This document shows, piece by piece, positions 27,320-37,600 of a stretch of 64,000 nucleotides of DNA (within the stretch, counting starts at the first letter, position 1; the number at the start of each line of letters is the position of its first letter). The notes below the pieces were generated by a model that saw only the letters and a list, made by a program, of their open reading frames with translations, did no database searches and was not told where the DNA came from. The stretch is from Shewanella sediminis HAW-EB3. GTDB taxonomy: Bacteria > Pseudomonadota > Gammaproteobacteria > Enterobacterales > Shewanellaceae. A program made the translations under genes and the position numbers. The stretch lies in the NCBI RefSeq assembly GCF_000018025.1, contig NC_009831.1, positions 5,022,001 to 5,086,000 on the forward strand, written 5' to 3'.

Positions 27320-27585
27320 ATACCAATCCTACTAATTATGTAATCTTTCAGCGGGAGTTCAAAACGCTGTAGGTAAGGCGGATGCTTGAAGCTAATAGTT
27401 ATTCTATATCGAAAGCATCTAACGCAGCATAAAGAGTTTTGAAACCCGCACTATGTGAGCCTCTCAGGCATTCCACTTCTGTGTTGCATTGACTTAAAAG
27501 GGAATAACCATTTCTTCATCAATGCGCCTTGAATTGAAAGGCCTGAGAGGCTCTGAACTGATCACCTATTTAGTGAGATTGGTAT
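27320..27585. repeat. MITE-like 266-bp element with terminal inverted repeats and internal palindromes
   Basis: Termini ATACCAATC (27320-27328) and GATTGGTAT (27577-27585) are perfect inverted repeats, with weaker pairing continuing inward (CTACTAA versus TTAGTGA). Inside, GAGCCTCTCAGGC (27457-27469) pairs exactly with 27541-27553, and TTCAAAAC, CGCTG and GATGCTT find partners GTTTTGAA, CAGC and AAGCATC between about 27356 and 27445. No protein is encoded. It fills the gap between the convergent cyaY and cyaA. The right 110 bp recur at 13635-13730. Confidence 0.75.
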
Positions 27586-27601
27586 TAGCTGTCCATTTCA
27601 G

Positions 27602-30025
27602 CTAGAAGTCCATCTCAGCTTCATCCACCGACACACCGAAGGGGATCGCCCTTAGGCGACCATCGATCCGTATCAATCTGAAAAACTGTGGCAGGTTAAA
27701 ACGCTGTGTGGAGGTGTCCGGCTCCTCAAAAGCATGGTGATGGCTGACCTGGCTCACCAGTTCATCGACATTAGCGCCCTGTTGAACGTAATGATTCAAC
27801 TCATTTTTTTCATTAAGTACAAACACATCTAAGCCATGTTTGCTTTGACGAAGAAAATATTGAATCGCACCATGGGCGGCAAAGTCCTGAATCACATCTG
27901 GGATTTTTGTAAAAGGTTCGTTACCAAGATCGGGTCTGGGTAACTCTATCACCTTCTTCATGGTGAGCTGTTGATAGAAAGCCTTGGCATCTTTAAGGTC
28001 CTGAAAAACCATCCCTTTACTGTTAAAAAAGATCCCGTACTGTACCTTTCCGACTTTCAACGGATAGACCAATGTCGATGAACTCGATACTTGCAAGCTT
28101 AAACGAACCGCTCGTTGAACCAGCCCTGTCACGGTGCGCTCGAACTGAGATTTAAGCTTAGCCGAACAGCTGATGACCTCTATGGATATATCTTCGGCAG
28201 CCAGTCTTATACCCGGTATGATAAACGCCAACGCATTTAATATACCCACTTCTCCCTCGTAATGGTGGCAATGCCATTCACCCCATGAGTTCAAACTGAT
28301 GATGTCGATCGATGCCAGCATGTTTTGCTGACGACGTCCCAGGGAGAAGATATTGGCATTCATATAATCGACCATGATCTCCTGCCCTTGCCATTGAGCA
28401 GTCGGGTCGCTATTGAAGTTAAGCAGCAGGATCAGTTTTTTGTATCGCCACGGCTGACACAGATCCATCTTAGATACGCGTCTTTCTTTGAGATCGAAGA
28501 AAGAGATTAATCTCTTAGCTGCCGTCGTTAAATATTCTGATTTCCCGCTACCATTTGCAAACTCATACCAGGTAGTCACCTGAGTTGAAACACCATTTAA
28601 TGCCGCCCAAGCGAGCAGTTTTGCTTTGCTTCTGGAACGGTAAACGGCTCTCTGGCCAATAAAATTTCTCGAATAAGGGGGGCAACGATACAGACAGTAC
28701 TCATTATCATTGTGACTATAGATGATCGTCAAATCCGGCTCGGCAATGGAGTCACTCCAAAGACGATTTAAGCTAATGATCTGCTGAGTATCGGCGCTGA
28801 AATAGGTATGAAGTTTTCGGGTCAGTAACCCTAACTCTGATAGCCTGAAACTTCCGTTTAGCTTATTGGTTGAAGCAAATTGAATTAGCGTCTGATAACT
28901 GCCTAGCATGAGTTCATTGAGCTGCTCATTAAACCATTGCAGCTGGCCGCAATGCCAATCGTCACAGTGATCCAGTGTATCGATGAGGCTCTGTGACCAA
29001 TTCCAGCTATCGACTAAACTTCTCAGTTTGTGATAACGCCAATCTTTTGCCTGTTCAAACTCACTCAATCGAATACCGCATTTGAGGTAAAAGCAACGAC
29101 GAACGATCTCCAATCGACTCAAATCTTGCTGTTTTTCAAGATAGGCTTCGATCGATTCATAAAGAAGATAATAAGCATCGTTCGCAGCAGAGAAATCACC
29201 ATCTATGGTTCGCTGCCATACCTTCTCGCTAACCAGTAAGGTATCTGGGTATTCTGTGGCATACGCCTCAAGAAGCAGTACCTTGAGTAGTGCTTTATGT
29301 GGCTTGTCTAAGCCTTTGTAGAGTTGCCATAGAGAAGCACCGAAGTACTCGCTCGCGGGGATGTGGCTCACGTCCCCTAAATATAACAGCTCATCGGCTC
29401 TCTGAGCATTTGGCCACCATGCGACGGTTTTACCCGCTAAACAGATTTGACTGCGATAAAACTCCTCAAGCAACAACCAATGTTGTGCACTCCCACTATG
29501 CTCCTGACCTATAGGATGAAGCGATTCATCCTCGGATATTGATGCCTTTGAGAACTGTTCCGGATGAACCAGATAAATATTAACTTCCAACCCATATTGA
29601 GCAAACCAGCCAGTTAGAAGCGATGATTTATCCTCGAGTAATCGGCACTCCTCTTTAGTCAGCAAACGGTCGTGAACCAGCCACACATCGATATCACTCT
29701 TGGGGTTCTGACCAAAGCTGGCCATGCTCCCCATACTGTAGACCCCTTCAATAGCAGCCTGCTTGACTCGATGCTGAGTTGGCTTGACTAAGTCGAGCGT
29801 ATCACAAGCGGCAAGCTCACTCTCAGAAGGGACATAATTGAAGACGCCGGAAGGCGTCATGGAACCGTTATAACCAGGGTAACCAGCTCTATGGTAATGA
29901 AATAGAAGTGGAATAAGTCTTAAGAGGTCTCTTTTTAGTGGAGAGAGTATCGCGAGCGCACGAGCCAGTCTGATCCGATTTAATCGTTCAGCGTTTTCGA
30001 TAAATTGGCTCTGCTCATTGATCAA
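27602..30025 (-). CDS. cyaA: Class I adenylate cyclase
   Basis: 807 residues (E. coli 848). The N-terminal catalytic domain has the nucleotidyltransferase signature YSMGSMASFGQNPKSDIDVW, with the metal-binding Asp pair in SDIDVW, followed by GLEVNIYLVHPEQF. The C-terminal half is the less conserved regulatory region that in E. coli responds to the glucose phosphotransferase system. It makes cAMP for CRP, a key anaerobic regulator in Shewanella. It is divergent from hemC, the classic arrangement, with a CRP-like site in the gap. Confidence 0.95.
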   Translation of the reverse strand: MINEQSQFIENAERLNRIRLARALAILSPLKRDLLRLIPLLFHYHRAGYPGYNGSMTPSGVFNYVPSESELAACDTLDLVKPTQHRVKQAAIEGVYSMGSMASFGQNPKSDIDVWLVHDRLLTKEECRLLEDKSSLLTGWFAQYGLEVNIYLVHPEQFSKASISEDESLHPIGQEHSGSAQHWLLLEEFYRSQICLAGKTVAWWPNAQRADELLYLGDVSHIPASEYFGASLWQLYKGLDKPHKALLKVLLLEAYATEYPDTLLVSEKVWQRTIDGDFSAANDAYYLLYESIEAYLEKQQDLSRLEIVRRCFYLKCGIRLSEFEQAKDWRYHKLRSLVDSWNWSQSLIDTLDHCDDWHCGQLQWFNEQLNELMLGSYQTLIQFASTNKLNGSFRLSELGLLTRKLHTYFSADTQQIISLNRLWSDSIAEPDLTIIYSHNDNEYCLYRCPPYSRNFIGQRAVYRSRSKAKLLAWAALNGVSTQVTTWYEFANGSGKSEYLTTAAKRLISFFDLKERRVSKMDLCQPWRYKKLILLLNFNSDPTAQWQGQEIMVDYMNANIFSLGRRQQNMLASIDIISLNSWGEWHCHHYEGEVGILNALAFIIPGIRLAAEDISIEVISCSAKLKSQFERTVTGLVQRAVRLSLQVSSSSTLVYPLKVGKVQYGIFFNSKGMVFQDLKDAKAFYQQLTMKKVIELPRPDLGNEPFTKIPDVIQDFAAHGAIQYFLRQSKHGLDVFVLNEKNELNHYVQQGANVDELVSQVSHHHAFEEPDTSTQRFNLPQFFRLIRIDGRLRAIPFGVSVDEAEMDF

Positions 30026-30096
30026 ATGATTTTATTCCAGAACGAAATAGAGAGTTGATATTCATGCTAGCAGCTTTATTCGCATTAGGAAATAAA

Positions 30097-30112
30097 TGAG
30101 ATCAAGATCACA
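30097..30112. promoter_or_regulatory. CRP-like site between cyaA and hemC
   Basis: TGAGA-N6-TCACA matches TGTGA-N6-TCACA at nine of ten defined positions, 72 bp upstream of cyaA and 115 bp upstream of hemC. In E. coli CRP represses cyaA from a site in this region; feedback control here is inferred. Confidence 0.6.
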
Positions 30113-30226
30113 CTTTAAAGTTCGAAATAGTTGGGTGAACTTCAAAGAATCAACAGCCATATATTACATCTGTTCCTGAGCAATGTTAGCATTACTGCAA
30201 CTAAGGCCTCTGATGGAATATCGAGC

Positions 30227-31156
30227 ATGTCTCAAAACGTCATTCGAATCGCAACACGTAAAAGCCCACTTGCACTTTGGCAAGCAGAATTTGTGAAAGC
30301 TGAACTGGAAAAATTCCACGAAGGTTTGACGGTAGAACTTCTACCTATGAGTACTAAAGGCGACATCATCCTTGACACACCACTGGCAAAAGTAGGTGGT
30401 AAAGGGCTATTTGTTAAAGAGCTGGAGGTTGCCATGCTTGAAGACAGAGCCGATATTGCTGTGCATTCGATGAAAGATGTTCCAGTCGACTTTCCAGAAG
30501 GTTTAGGCTTAGAAGTTATTTGTGAGCGTGAAGACCCACGCGATGCTTTTGTATCTAATAACTACAAGAATATCAGCGAACTACCTCAAGGTGCAGTCGT
30601 TGGTACATCGAGCCTACGACGTCAATGCCAGATCAGAGCGTCACGCCCCGATCTTGTGATCAGAGATCTGCGCGGCAACGTAGGTACCCGTTTAGGAAAA
30701 CTAGATGCGGGCAATTATGACGCCATTATTCTTGCGGCTGCAGGCCTTAAGCGCCTGAAGCTTGAGGAGCGCATTACCAGCTTTATCTCTGCAGAAGAAT
30801 CCCTACCGGCCAATGGCCAGGGTGCAGTAGGTATTGAGTGTCGCATCAATGACGAAAGAGTAAAGGCGCTTCTTGCCCCACTCGAGCACACTGAAACACG
30901 TCACCGTGTTATCGCCGAGCGCGCAATGAACACTCATCTGGAAGGCGGATGTCAGGTTCCTATCGGAGCCTATGCCGAGATCCAAGATGATACACTGACG
31001 CTACGTGGTTTAGTCGGTAATCCCGATGGTAGCCACATCATCGAAGCGACAAAGGTTGGTTCTAAGACTGATGCACAAGCAATTGGTGTTGCACTGGCTG
31101 AAGAGTTGCTCAGCAAAGGCGCTAAAGCCATTCTCGATGCCGTTTATATCAAATAG
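30227..31156 (+). CDS. hemC: Porphobilinogen deaminase (hydroxymethylbilane synthase)
   Basis: 309 residues from the ATG at 30227, which gives [20 protein letters not shown] like the family; an upstream in-frame start adds 32 unconserved residues. Motifs are [47 protein letters not shown] and [14 protein letters not shown], whose cysteine attaches the dipyrromethane cofactor. It condenses four porphobilinogens. It is first in hemC-hemD-hemX-hemY. Confidence 0.96.
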   Translation: MSQNVIRIATRKSPLALWQAEFVKAELEKFHEGLTVELLPMSTKGDIILDTPLAKVGGKGLFVKELEVAMLEDRADIAVHSMKDVPVDFPEGLGLEVICEREDPRDAFVSNNYKNISELPQGAVVGTSSLRRQCQIRASRPDLVIRDLRGNVGTRLGKLDAGNYDAIILAAAGLKRLKLEERITSFISAEESLPANGQGAVGIECRINDERVKALLAPLEHTETRHRVIAERAMNTHLEGGCQVPIGAYAEIQDDTLTLRGLVGNPDGSHIIEATKVGSKTDAQAIGVALAEELLSKGAKAILDAVYIK

Positions 31157-31182
31157 ACACAGCCTGTACGGCTCGCATTAAG

Positions 31183-31917
31183 ATGAAAGTACTTCTGACG
31201 CGCCCACAAGGGCGTAATCAGTCGATGATAGAGGCCCTGAATGAAAAAGGGGTCTCTCATGTCGTCACGCCATTATTGAATGTTCAAGCAACTGATATTC
31301 AGCTGCACCAATCATCTATCGAACAATTTAACCAAGCTGATATTGTGATTTTTATCAGCACTAATGCGGTAAAATTCGCTTCTAAAGCATTAAATAACCA
31401 ATTTCCAGACTCTGCACAGTTTTATGCCGTTGGAGAAGCAACCTATCAGGCTCTCCTAGCCCTTGGGATCTCTTCCCAAAAAGCGCCACAGGAATGCCAA
31501 CAGACCGAAGGGTTACTCACTCTCGAACAGCTTCATCATATTTCAAATAAGAACATTGTGATCGTACGGGGCGTCGGAGGAAGAGAGGCACTGGCCGAGG
31601 CACTAACCTCTCGGGGGGCCATCGTCAACTATTGGGAGGCCTATCAAAGGGGTTGCCCACAGCTAGACAAAAACAGTGTTATTCAGGGGTGGCAGAACGC
31701 TGAAATAGACACGATTGTCGTCACCAGTGGCGAAATACTTAATAATCTAATCAAACTTGTACCAAAAGAGCTATTTGCTTGGCTGCGTGCATGTCATATT
31801 ATAGTCCCTAGCTCTCGAGTTCAGGAACAAGCCTTAGCCAACGGATTACAACACGTTACTAATGCCAAAGCTGCAAACTGCAAGGCCGTACTATCAGCCT
31901 TAAAGTTATCTATCTAG
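31183..31917 (+). CDS. hemD: Uroporphyrinogen-III synthase
   Basis: 244 residues. This family is poorly conserved; identification uses the start MKVLLTRPQGRNQSMIEALN, the segment IFISTNAVKFASKAL, VGEATYQALLALGI, VRGVGGREALAEALTSRGA and VTSGEILNNLI, plus its position 26 bp after hemC. It closes the tetrapyrrole ring for haem, sirohaem and cobalamin. The final product line includes the corrinoid needed by reductive dehalogenases. Confidence 0.92.
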   Translation: MKVLLTRPQGRNQSMIEALNEKGVSHVVTPLLNVQATDIQLHQSSIEQFNQADIVIFISTNAVKFASKALNNQFPDSAQFYAVGEATYQALLALGISSQKAPQECQQTEGLLTLEQLHHISNKNIVIVRGVGGREALAEALTSRGAIVNYWEAYQRGCPQLDKNSVIQGWQNAEIDTIVVTSGEILNNLIKLVPKELFAWLRACHIIVPSSRVQEQALANGLQHVTNAKAANCKAVLSALKLSI

Positions 31918-31930
31918 CACTGTAAAGCCT

Positions 31931-31988
31931 TATACCCAAGCTACTTCTCGACATGCTGAATCCTGCATCTTGAGGTGGTTTGGGTATA
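31931..31988. repeat. 58-bp palindromic repeat between hemD and hemX
   Basis: TATACCCAA (31931-31939) and TTGGGTATA (31980-31988) are perfect inverted ends; the interior has CTTGAGGTGG facing GCTACTTCTCG-type sequence with partial pairing. I recall elements with these termini being scattered in Shewanella genomes. A half copy lies at 25259-25276. It lies within the hemCDXY operon, 44 bp before hemX. Confidence 0.7.
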
Positions 31989-32031
31989 TAATCGTCATCA
32001 TTGTAGCTGTATCGCCTTCAAGGACTGTTTA

Positions 32032-33183
32032 ATGGACAATAAAAAGTTAGATGAGAACGTTATAGAACCGAACATAGAGGTAAGCTCTGAAACGGATACT
32101 AATGACACGACTCGAGCAGTCAGCGAACCTCAGGAAGAGTCTGCTAATATCCAGCCTAAAACTGAGAAAAACGGTGTTTCCTGGGGATTTATCTTCAACC
32201 TGTTCTTTATACTGGTAGTGGCTTTTGGCACCCTAGGTGGCGGTTACTATCTTTATCAGGAGTTAATTAAGCAACAGGAAAAGGCTCAGGCATTAGCCAC
32301 AGATCTGAAACTGGCATTGAGTGAGCCATCAAGGCAGATATCGTCACTGCAAAGAGAGCAGCAAGCGTTTTCCGGCAGCATGAATCAACAGATGCAGGGG
32401 TTAAGCGAAAGCCAAACTCAGCTTAATGAGCGTGTCGCAAAGCTTGCGCAGCGTAATCCAAATCACTGGATGGCCGAAGAGGCAAAATACTTAGTCAGAA
32501 TGGCAGGAAGCAAACTCTGGCTGGAAAAAGATCCAAGCACGGCGGCGAGCCTGCTTAAATCGGCCGACGCTCGAATCGAGTCGATGAAAGATCCCTCTCT
32601 GACACCACTGAGAAAAGCATTGGCTCAAGATATCTCGGTGGTATCTGCTATCAAGAGCACCGATATCGCAGGTACGGTTCTAACCTTAGACAGTATGATT
32701 GAACAATTAGATCGGCTGCCATTGAATAGAGTGGAAGTTGCTAATGCGGCTAATCGTCTCGAAAGCCCCGAGATGTCAGCTTCCATTGATGACTGGAAAG
32801 AGAATCTGGCAAAGTCCTGGAAATCCATAATGGACGACTTTGTCGTGGTACGAAAGAGAACCACTGATATCACGCCGATACTCGCTCCCGATCAACAGTG
32901 GTATCTTGTCGAAAATATCCGTAACAAGCTGTTGCAGTCTCAACTTGCCCTATATAGACAAGATCAGGTCAACTATCGCCAGTCTCTGACGCTCGCAAGA
33001 AAGTGGATCTACCAATATTTTGATCTCAACGATGCCAAGACAAAAGAGACATTATCGGCTCTTGAGGCACTAAAAACCCTTGAGATACAAACACCAGCAA
33101 TTAACCACTTTCAATCTACAGCCCTGCTTCAACAGCTGGTGATACACGGTAACTTACTGGTTACGGAGGAACCTTCCCTATGA
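32032..33183 (+). CDS. hemX: HemX family membrane protein
   Basis: 383 residues from the ATG at 32032, with AAGGA seven bases upstream; a longer frame starting inside the 58-bp palindrome is rejected. After an acidic cytoplasmic N-terminus of about 50 residues comes one membrane helix (WGFIFNLFFILVVAFGTLGGGYYLY), then a coiled coil (EKAQALATDLKLALSEPSRQ...) and a periplasmic domain with NPNHWMAEEAKYLVRMAG. The gene is often labelled as uroporphyrin-III methyltransferase, but no methyltransferase motif is visible. Its stop overlaps the hemY start by four bases. Confidence 0.88.
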   Translation: MDNKKLDENVIEPNIEVSSETDTNDTTRAVSEPQEESANIQPKTEKNGVSWGFIFNLFFILVVAFGTLGGGYYLYQELIKQQEKAQALATDLKLALSEPSRQISSLQREQQAFSGSMNQQMQGLSESQTQLNERVAKLAQRNPNHWMAEEAKYLVRMAGSKLWLEKDPSTAASLLKSADARIESMKDPSLTPLRKALAQDISVVSAIKSTDIAGTVLTLDSMIEQLDRLPLNRVEVANAANRLESPEMSASIDDWKENLAKSWKSIMDDFVVVRKRTTDITPILAPDQQWYLVENIRNKLLQSQLALYRQDQVNYRQSLTLARKWIYQYFDLNDAKTKETLSALEALKTLEIQTPAINHFQSTALLQQLVIHGNLLVTEEPSL

Positions 33184-34349
33184 TTAGAATTATGATCTAT
33201 CTCGGGATTATCTTATTAGGCCTGTGTATCAGCCCATTTTTTGAAGGTATGAATGGCTACCTCTATTTTACCGTGTGGGATTATGAAGTCGAAACTGGTG
33301 TGGTGTTTGCTGTTATCGCTCTGATTGTTTTTTATGGCTTACTACAGATCCTGGAGTGGGCAATTATCTTCTTACTAAACCTGTTGTTTAGTAGCCGATT
33401 ATTACCAGAAAAATGGCGTAAGAAAGCGGCAAAAAAACATACTCTTATTGGGGCATTAGCCCTTGCCGAAGAGGACTGGGCAACCGCCGAGAAAGCGATG
33501 TCCAAGGGGGCGGAAAAGGGGGAACTCCCGGCTCTGAACCTGTTAGCAGCAGCGAGAGCGGCGCAGCATCAAAACAATACTGAAGCCAGGGATGAGTATC
33601 TGCTTCAGGCAGAAAACGAAAGATTAGCCGTTAAGGCTGTCGGTACCACACGTACCCGTTATCTGCTTCAGCAAGGTGAGCTGGACAAAGCCAGAAAAGA
33701 GTTGGATAAACTTTCCCCTACCAGTAAGAGTAAACTCCCGGTGCTCAGACTCGCACTCGAGTTATACCAGGCTCAATCTGACTGGCACTCGCTGAAGCTA
33801 CTGCTCCCAATCATCAAGAAACGAAACCTGCTTTCAGGCGAAGAGTTAAATGAGCTCATCATTTCAACGAATACTTCTTTGCTCGTTTCCGCTCAACAAA
33901 GTAGTGAGCAGGATTTAGAGAAAGCCTGGCACTGGCTCAGCCGAGCCGAGAGAAAAGAGATGCGTTATCTGGCCATCTACTGTGTCGGTCTAAATCTTTA
34001 TCAACGTAAGCCTGAGGCTCTCAAATTATTGATGAAACAATTAAAGAGCTCAACTTCTCCAGACTTGTTATCTGCTCTTGCTGAGATTATTTCACCAGCC
34101 GATGTTGAAGAGAGAAAGGTGATTTTCTCGCTTGAGAATAAATATGCTGAAGAGGTCAATTTCCAGATCCTTCTTGCTAAGCTGTATCAACAAAACAAAG
34201 AGTATCGACACGCGACCACATACTGGCAAAAAGTCTGCAATCTTCAACCCGACAAAGTCTGCTGGCTTGCTCTGGCAGAATCACAGGAGCATTTAGGTGA
34301 GCTCAACAAAGCCGTGAACAGCTATAGAAATGCCGCTTCGTTTAGCTAA
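33180..34349 (+). CDS. hemY: HemY family TPR membrane protein
   Basis: 389 residues. Two membrane helices (about 3-20 and 39-70) are followed by tetratricopeptide-like helical repeats (LLAAARAAQHQNNTEARDEYLLQAE, LQPDKVCWLALAESQEHLGELNKAVNSYRNAA). It is the last gene of hemCDXY; the family is associated with porphyrin synthesis, with mechanism unclear. It is not the protoporphyrinogen oxidase also called HemY in other bacteria. A strong terminator follows. A decayed copy of its last codons is found at about 39530-39572. Confidence 0.9.
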   Translation: MIRIMIYLGIILLGLCISPFFEGMNGYLYFTVWDYEVETGVVFAVIALIVFYGLLQILEWAIIFLLNLLFSSRLLPEKWRKKAAKKHTLIGALALAEEDWATAEKAMSKGAEKGELPALNLLAAARAAQHQNNTEARDEYLLQAENERLAVKAVGTTRTRYLLQQGELDKARKELDKLSPTSKSKLPVLRLALELYQAQSDWHSLKLLLPIIKKRNLLSGEELNELIISTNTSLLVSAQQSSEQDLEKAWHWLSRAERKEMRYLAIYCVGLNLYQRKPEALKLLMKQLKSSTSPDLLSALAEIISPADVEERKVIFSLENKYAEEVNFQILLAKLYQQNKEYRHATTYWQKVCNLQPDKVCWLALAESQEHLGELNKAVNSYRNAASFS

Positions 34350-34364
34350 CATCTATACCCATTT

Positions 34365-34403
34365 ATAATAAGAAAACTACCTGTATGGTAGTTTTCTTAT
34401 TAT
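34365..34403. terminator. Terminator of hemCDXY
   Basis: A perfect 17-bp stem: 34365-34381 (ending GAAAACTACC) pairs with 34387-34403 (starting GGTAGTTTTC) around TGTAT. Runs of A/T on both sides make it work in either direction. A near copy lies at 39591-39629. Confidence 0.85.
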
Positions 34404-34630
34404 GGCTCAATACAAACGCACACAACTATCACCTAACGCACTGAATATATAGAACTATAATCCCTCCTGCCTTAATCCTTTCTGCCTTCTTTAAATTTCC
34501 CCTTAGTTAGCCGAAGTTTGACACACATTAAAACTGGATCAGACTTGAAGTAATCAGGGAATAAGTATTACTTCCTGAACCTTCAACCCTTCTATTTTCG
34601 TTATAAATGAGCTTGCTCAGGGATGTAATT

Positions 34631-37600
34631 ATGGGTGTTTCAATAGCTAAACAAGATGCCGTTGTCACTAACTTGGTTGGTCAATTAAAAGCCAAAGATG
34701 AACAGGGAAATGTCAGAGATGTAACGATAGGCGATCTTATCAAAAACGGTGAGCAACTAATCTTCTCGCCAAATGCACAATTTATTCTGGAGATGGCCGA
34801 CGGCTCGGTCGTCGATGAAACAAACATCGTATCGGAAGAGCCAAGCTTATCTCCTACTCCTGAGGAGGGGCTAGCTACGGCGCCCGTGTCTACCGATGCG
34901 GAAATTGCAGCCCTGCAAGCTCAAATTTTAGCGGGTGAAGATCCAACAGCCGGACTGCCTGAGACCGCGGCTGGCACCGCAGCCGGAGCCGGTGGTAACG
35001 AAGGCACCGACTTTATCACCTTAGACAGAACTGCTGATGAAACGATAGCCGGTAGTGGATATGATACCAGTGGGTTCGATCTGGCTGCAGCACCCGCTAT
35101 TGACGAGCTAATCATTGCTGAAGAAAATATTCTTCCTACATTAACTTCCAGCTCCATCACTCTTTCAGAAGCAAATCTCCCCCAGGGCTCCTCTCCATTA
35201 GCAAGTGCTTTATCACAAGCAAACACAATTACACTTGCCGCCCCCAATGAAATATCCCTCTTAGTGATAAATGGCGTTGAAGTATTTACCGGTGGCGTAT
35301 TTGCCGGACCCGTAGCGATAACGTCTGCAAGCGGAACATTGAATATAACGGGGTTTGATGCTGCAACCGGCATTCTGAGTTATAGCTACACCTTGAACTC
35401 AGCAGCCGATCATAGCACTGCAGATCTTCAAGCAGATACCTTCGCCGTGTCGCTTACCGATATTCTGGGCAACAATACCACCTCAACTATTACCGCAAAC
35501 CTGCTCGATGATGCCCCTAGCGGACAAGATGACTTAGAGAACATAGGAGAGGATGACGTTTCAGTTTCAGGAAGTGTCATCATTAACGACACTCAAGGTG
35601 CCGACTCATCTACCGTTTCACAAATCACTAACTCAGATGGAGCCAGCTTAGCTATAGCTCAGGCAGCGAATATTAGCGGCAGCTTCGGGTCATTACAAAT
35701 ATCTGCCGACGGTAGCTATAGCTATCTGTTATCGACTCAGCTCGATGCGGTTCAATCTCTCGCTCAGGGGGAGCAGGTTACAGATATATTTACTTACCAA
35801 CTCACAGACAGTGATGGTGATAGCGTGCCGGTAACGCTTACGCTCACCATAACCGGCACCAACGACACCCCTGTCATTACTACAGAAATAGGTGATGGAG
35901 CCGATCAAGGCACTGTCATCGAATCAGGAAATGAGGATGACGGCACCATAGTTCCCGGAGTGCCACAAACAACGGGCACCCTCACCGCGACCGATATAGA
36001 TAACGGTGCGGTATTGAGCTGGAGCGGTAGCGCAACAGGAACCTTCGGCAGCTTTGTCATCGATGCCGTAAGTGGACAATGGTCATACACCTTAGATAAC
36101 CTGCTTGTCGATAATTTTGCCGAAAATAGCTTATCTCAAGAGGAGTTCCTGGTTACCGTGACCGATGAGTTTGGTGCAACAGCCACACAACTGGTGACCA
36201 TCACCATCAACGGTACCAATGACAGCCCAATTATCACCTCATCGGCTGCCGATGCCACAGGTAGCGTCAACGAACAGCCCGCTGAAGGGGTTGTGCTCGA
36301 TCCAGACACTCAAACAGCCACCGGAACACTCACCGCCAGTGATGTAGATACCGGGGCAGTCCTGTCCTGGAGCGGCGATGCCGACTCACTCTATGGCAGC
36401 TTTAGCATAGATCCGATGACCGGGAAGTGGACCTATACCTTAGATAACCAAGCAGCAGAGATCTTGGCCGAAGGTGAAGTGGTACAGGAAAACTTTTTAG
36501 TCACTGTTATCGATGAATTTGGCGCCACCGACACTCAGACAGTCACTATCAATATTACCGGTAAGGATGAAGCCTCCGTCATCGCTAATGACAGTAACAC
36601 CATAGATGAAGACACGGTCGCTTTAGGCAACGTGCTGGATAATGACAGTGATGAGGACGACCTGCTAACCGTCAACAGCTTTACCGTAGAGGGCAGTAGT
36701 TACAGCGCAGGAACCAGTGTCGATTTAGCAAATGGCACCTTAGTTCTTAACGAAGATGGTAGCTATGTGTTCACCCCTGATGCCAACTGGAACGGCGATG
36801 TCCCCATTATTACCTACACCACCAATACCGGCGCAACCGCAACCTTGACCATAGTTGTCGAGCCAGTCAATGATGCCCCCGATGCGCTAAACAACAGTTA
36901 TAATCTCAACGAAGGTGGTTTCACAAGCGGAAACATCATTACCGATAACACCGGAGTCGGTGTCGACAGTGACATAGATGGCGGCGCACTGAACATCACC
37001 CACATTAACGGTATTGCAGTTACATTCATTAGCGGCACGGCGATTCTTCCAATCGGCGATGGCACCTTAACCATCAACCAGAACGGTAGCTTCACCTATG
37101 CCCACAACGGTGAAGAACCCGAACCAACCAGCTTTACCTACACAATTAACGATGGATTGGGAGGAACGGACACTGCAAGCGTATTCTTCAATATCAACCC
37201 GGTCAACGATGGCCCGTTTGCCGAAGATGACAGCTTCAGTGTCGATGAAGGGGCCCTGCTCGGCGGCAACGTCATCACTCACATCGATAACAACGATGGC
37301 CTGCTGGATAGCGACGGCGGCGATGGTGGCCCACTGAGTATCACTCAGGTTAATGGCGCCGATCTGGTATTTAACCTCGGCTGGAGTCAGGACATCGTAG
37401 TGGGTAACGGTACCTTGCGCATCAAAGCCGACGGTACCTTCGAGTATCAACATGATGGCAGCGATCCCGAAGAGGTACCGCCTACCTTCCAATACACATT
37501 AAGTGATGGTTCAGGCACAGATACAGCAGTCGTGACTATCACCACCAACCCTGTTAACGATGGGCCTGAAATTGTCAGCATCGATTTAGCAGCTGTATCG

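Noticed and set aside
31975..32031. N-terminal extension of hemX
   Set aside because: The upstream start lies inside the 58-bp palindrome; the ATG at 32032 has an ideal AAGGA.
32032..33183. Uroporphyrin-III C-methyltransferase
   Set aside because: The HemX-type protein shows a membrane helix and coiled coil but none of the methyltransferase motifs.
34607..34630. Earlier ATG of adhesin 1 (and the equivalent at 39835 in adhesin 2)
   Set aside because: No ribosome-binding site precedes it, while GGGA is correctly placed for the ATG 24 bases later in both genes.
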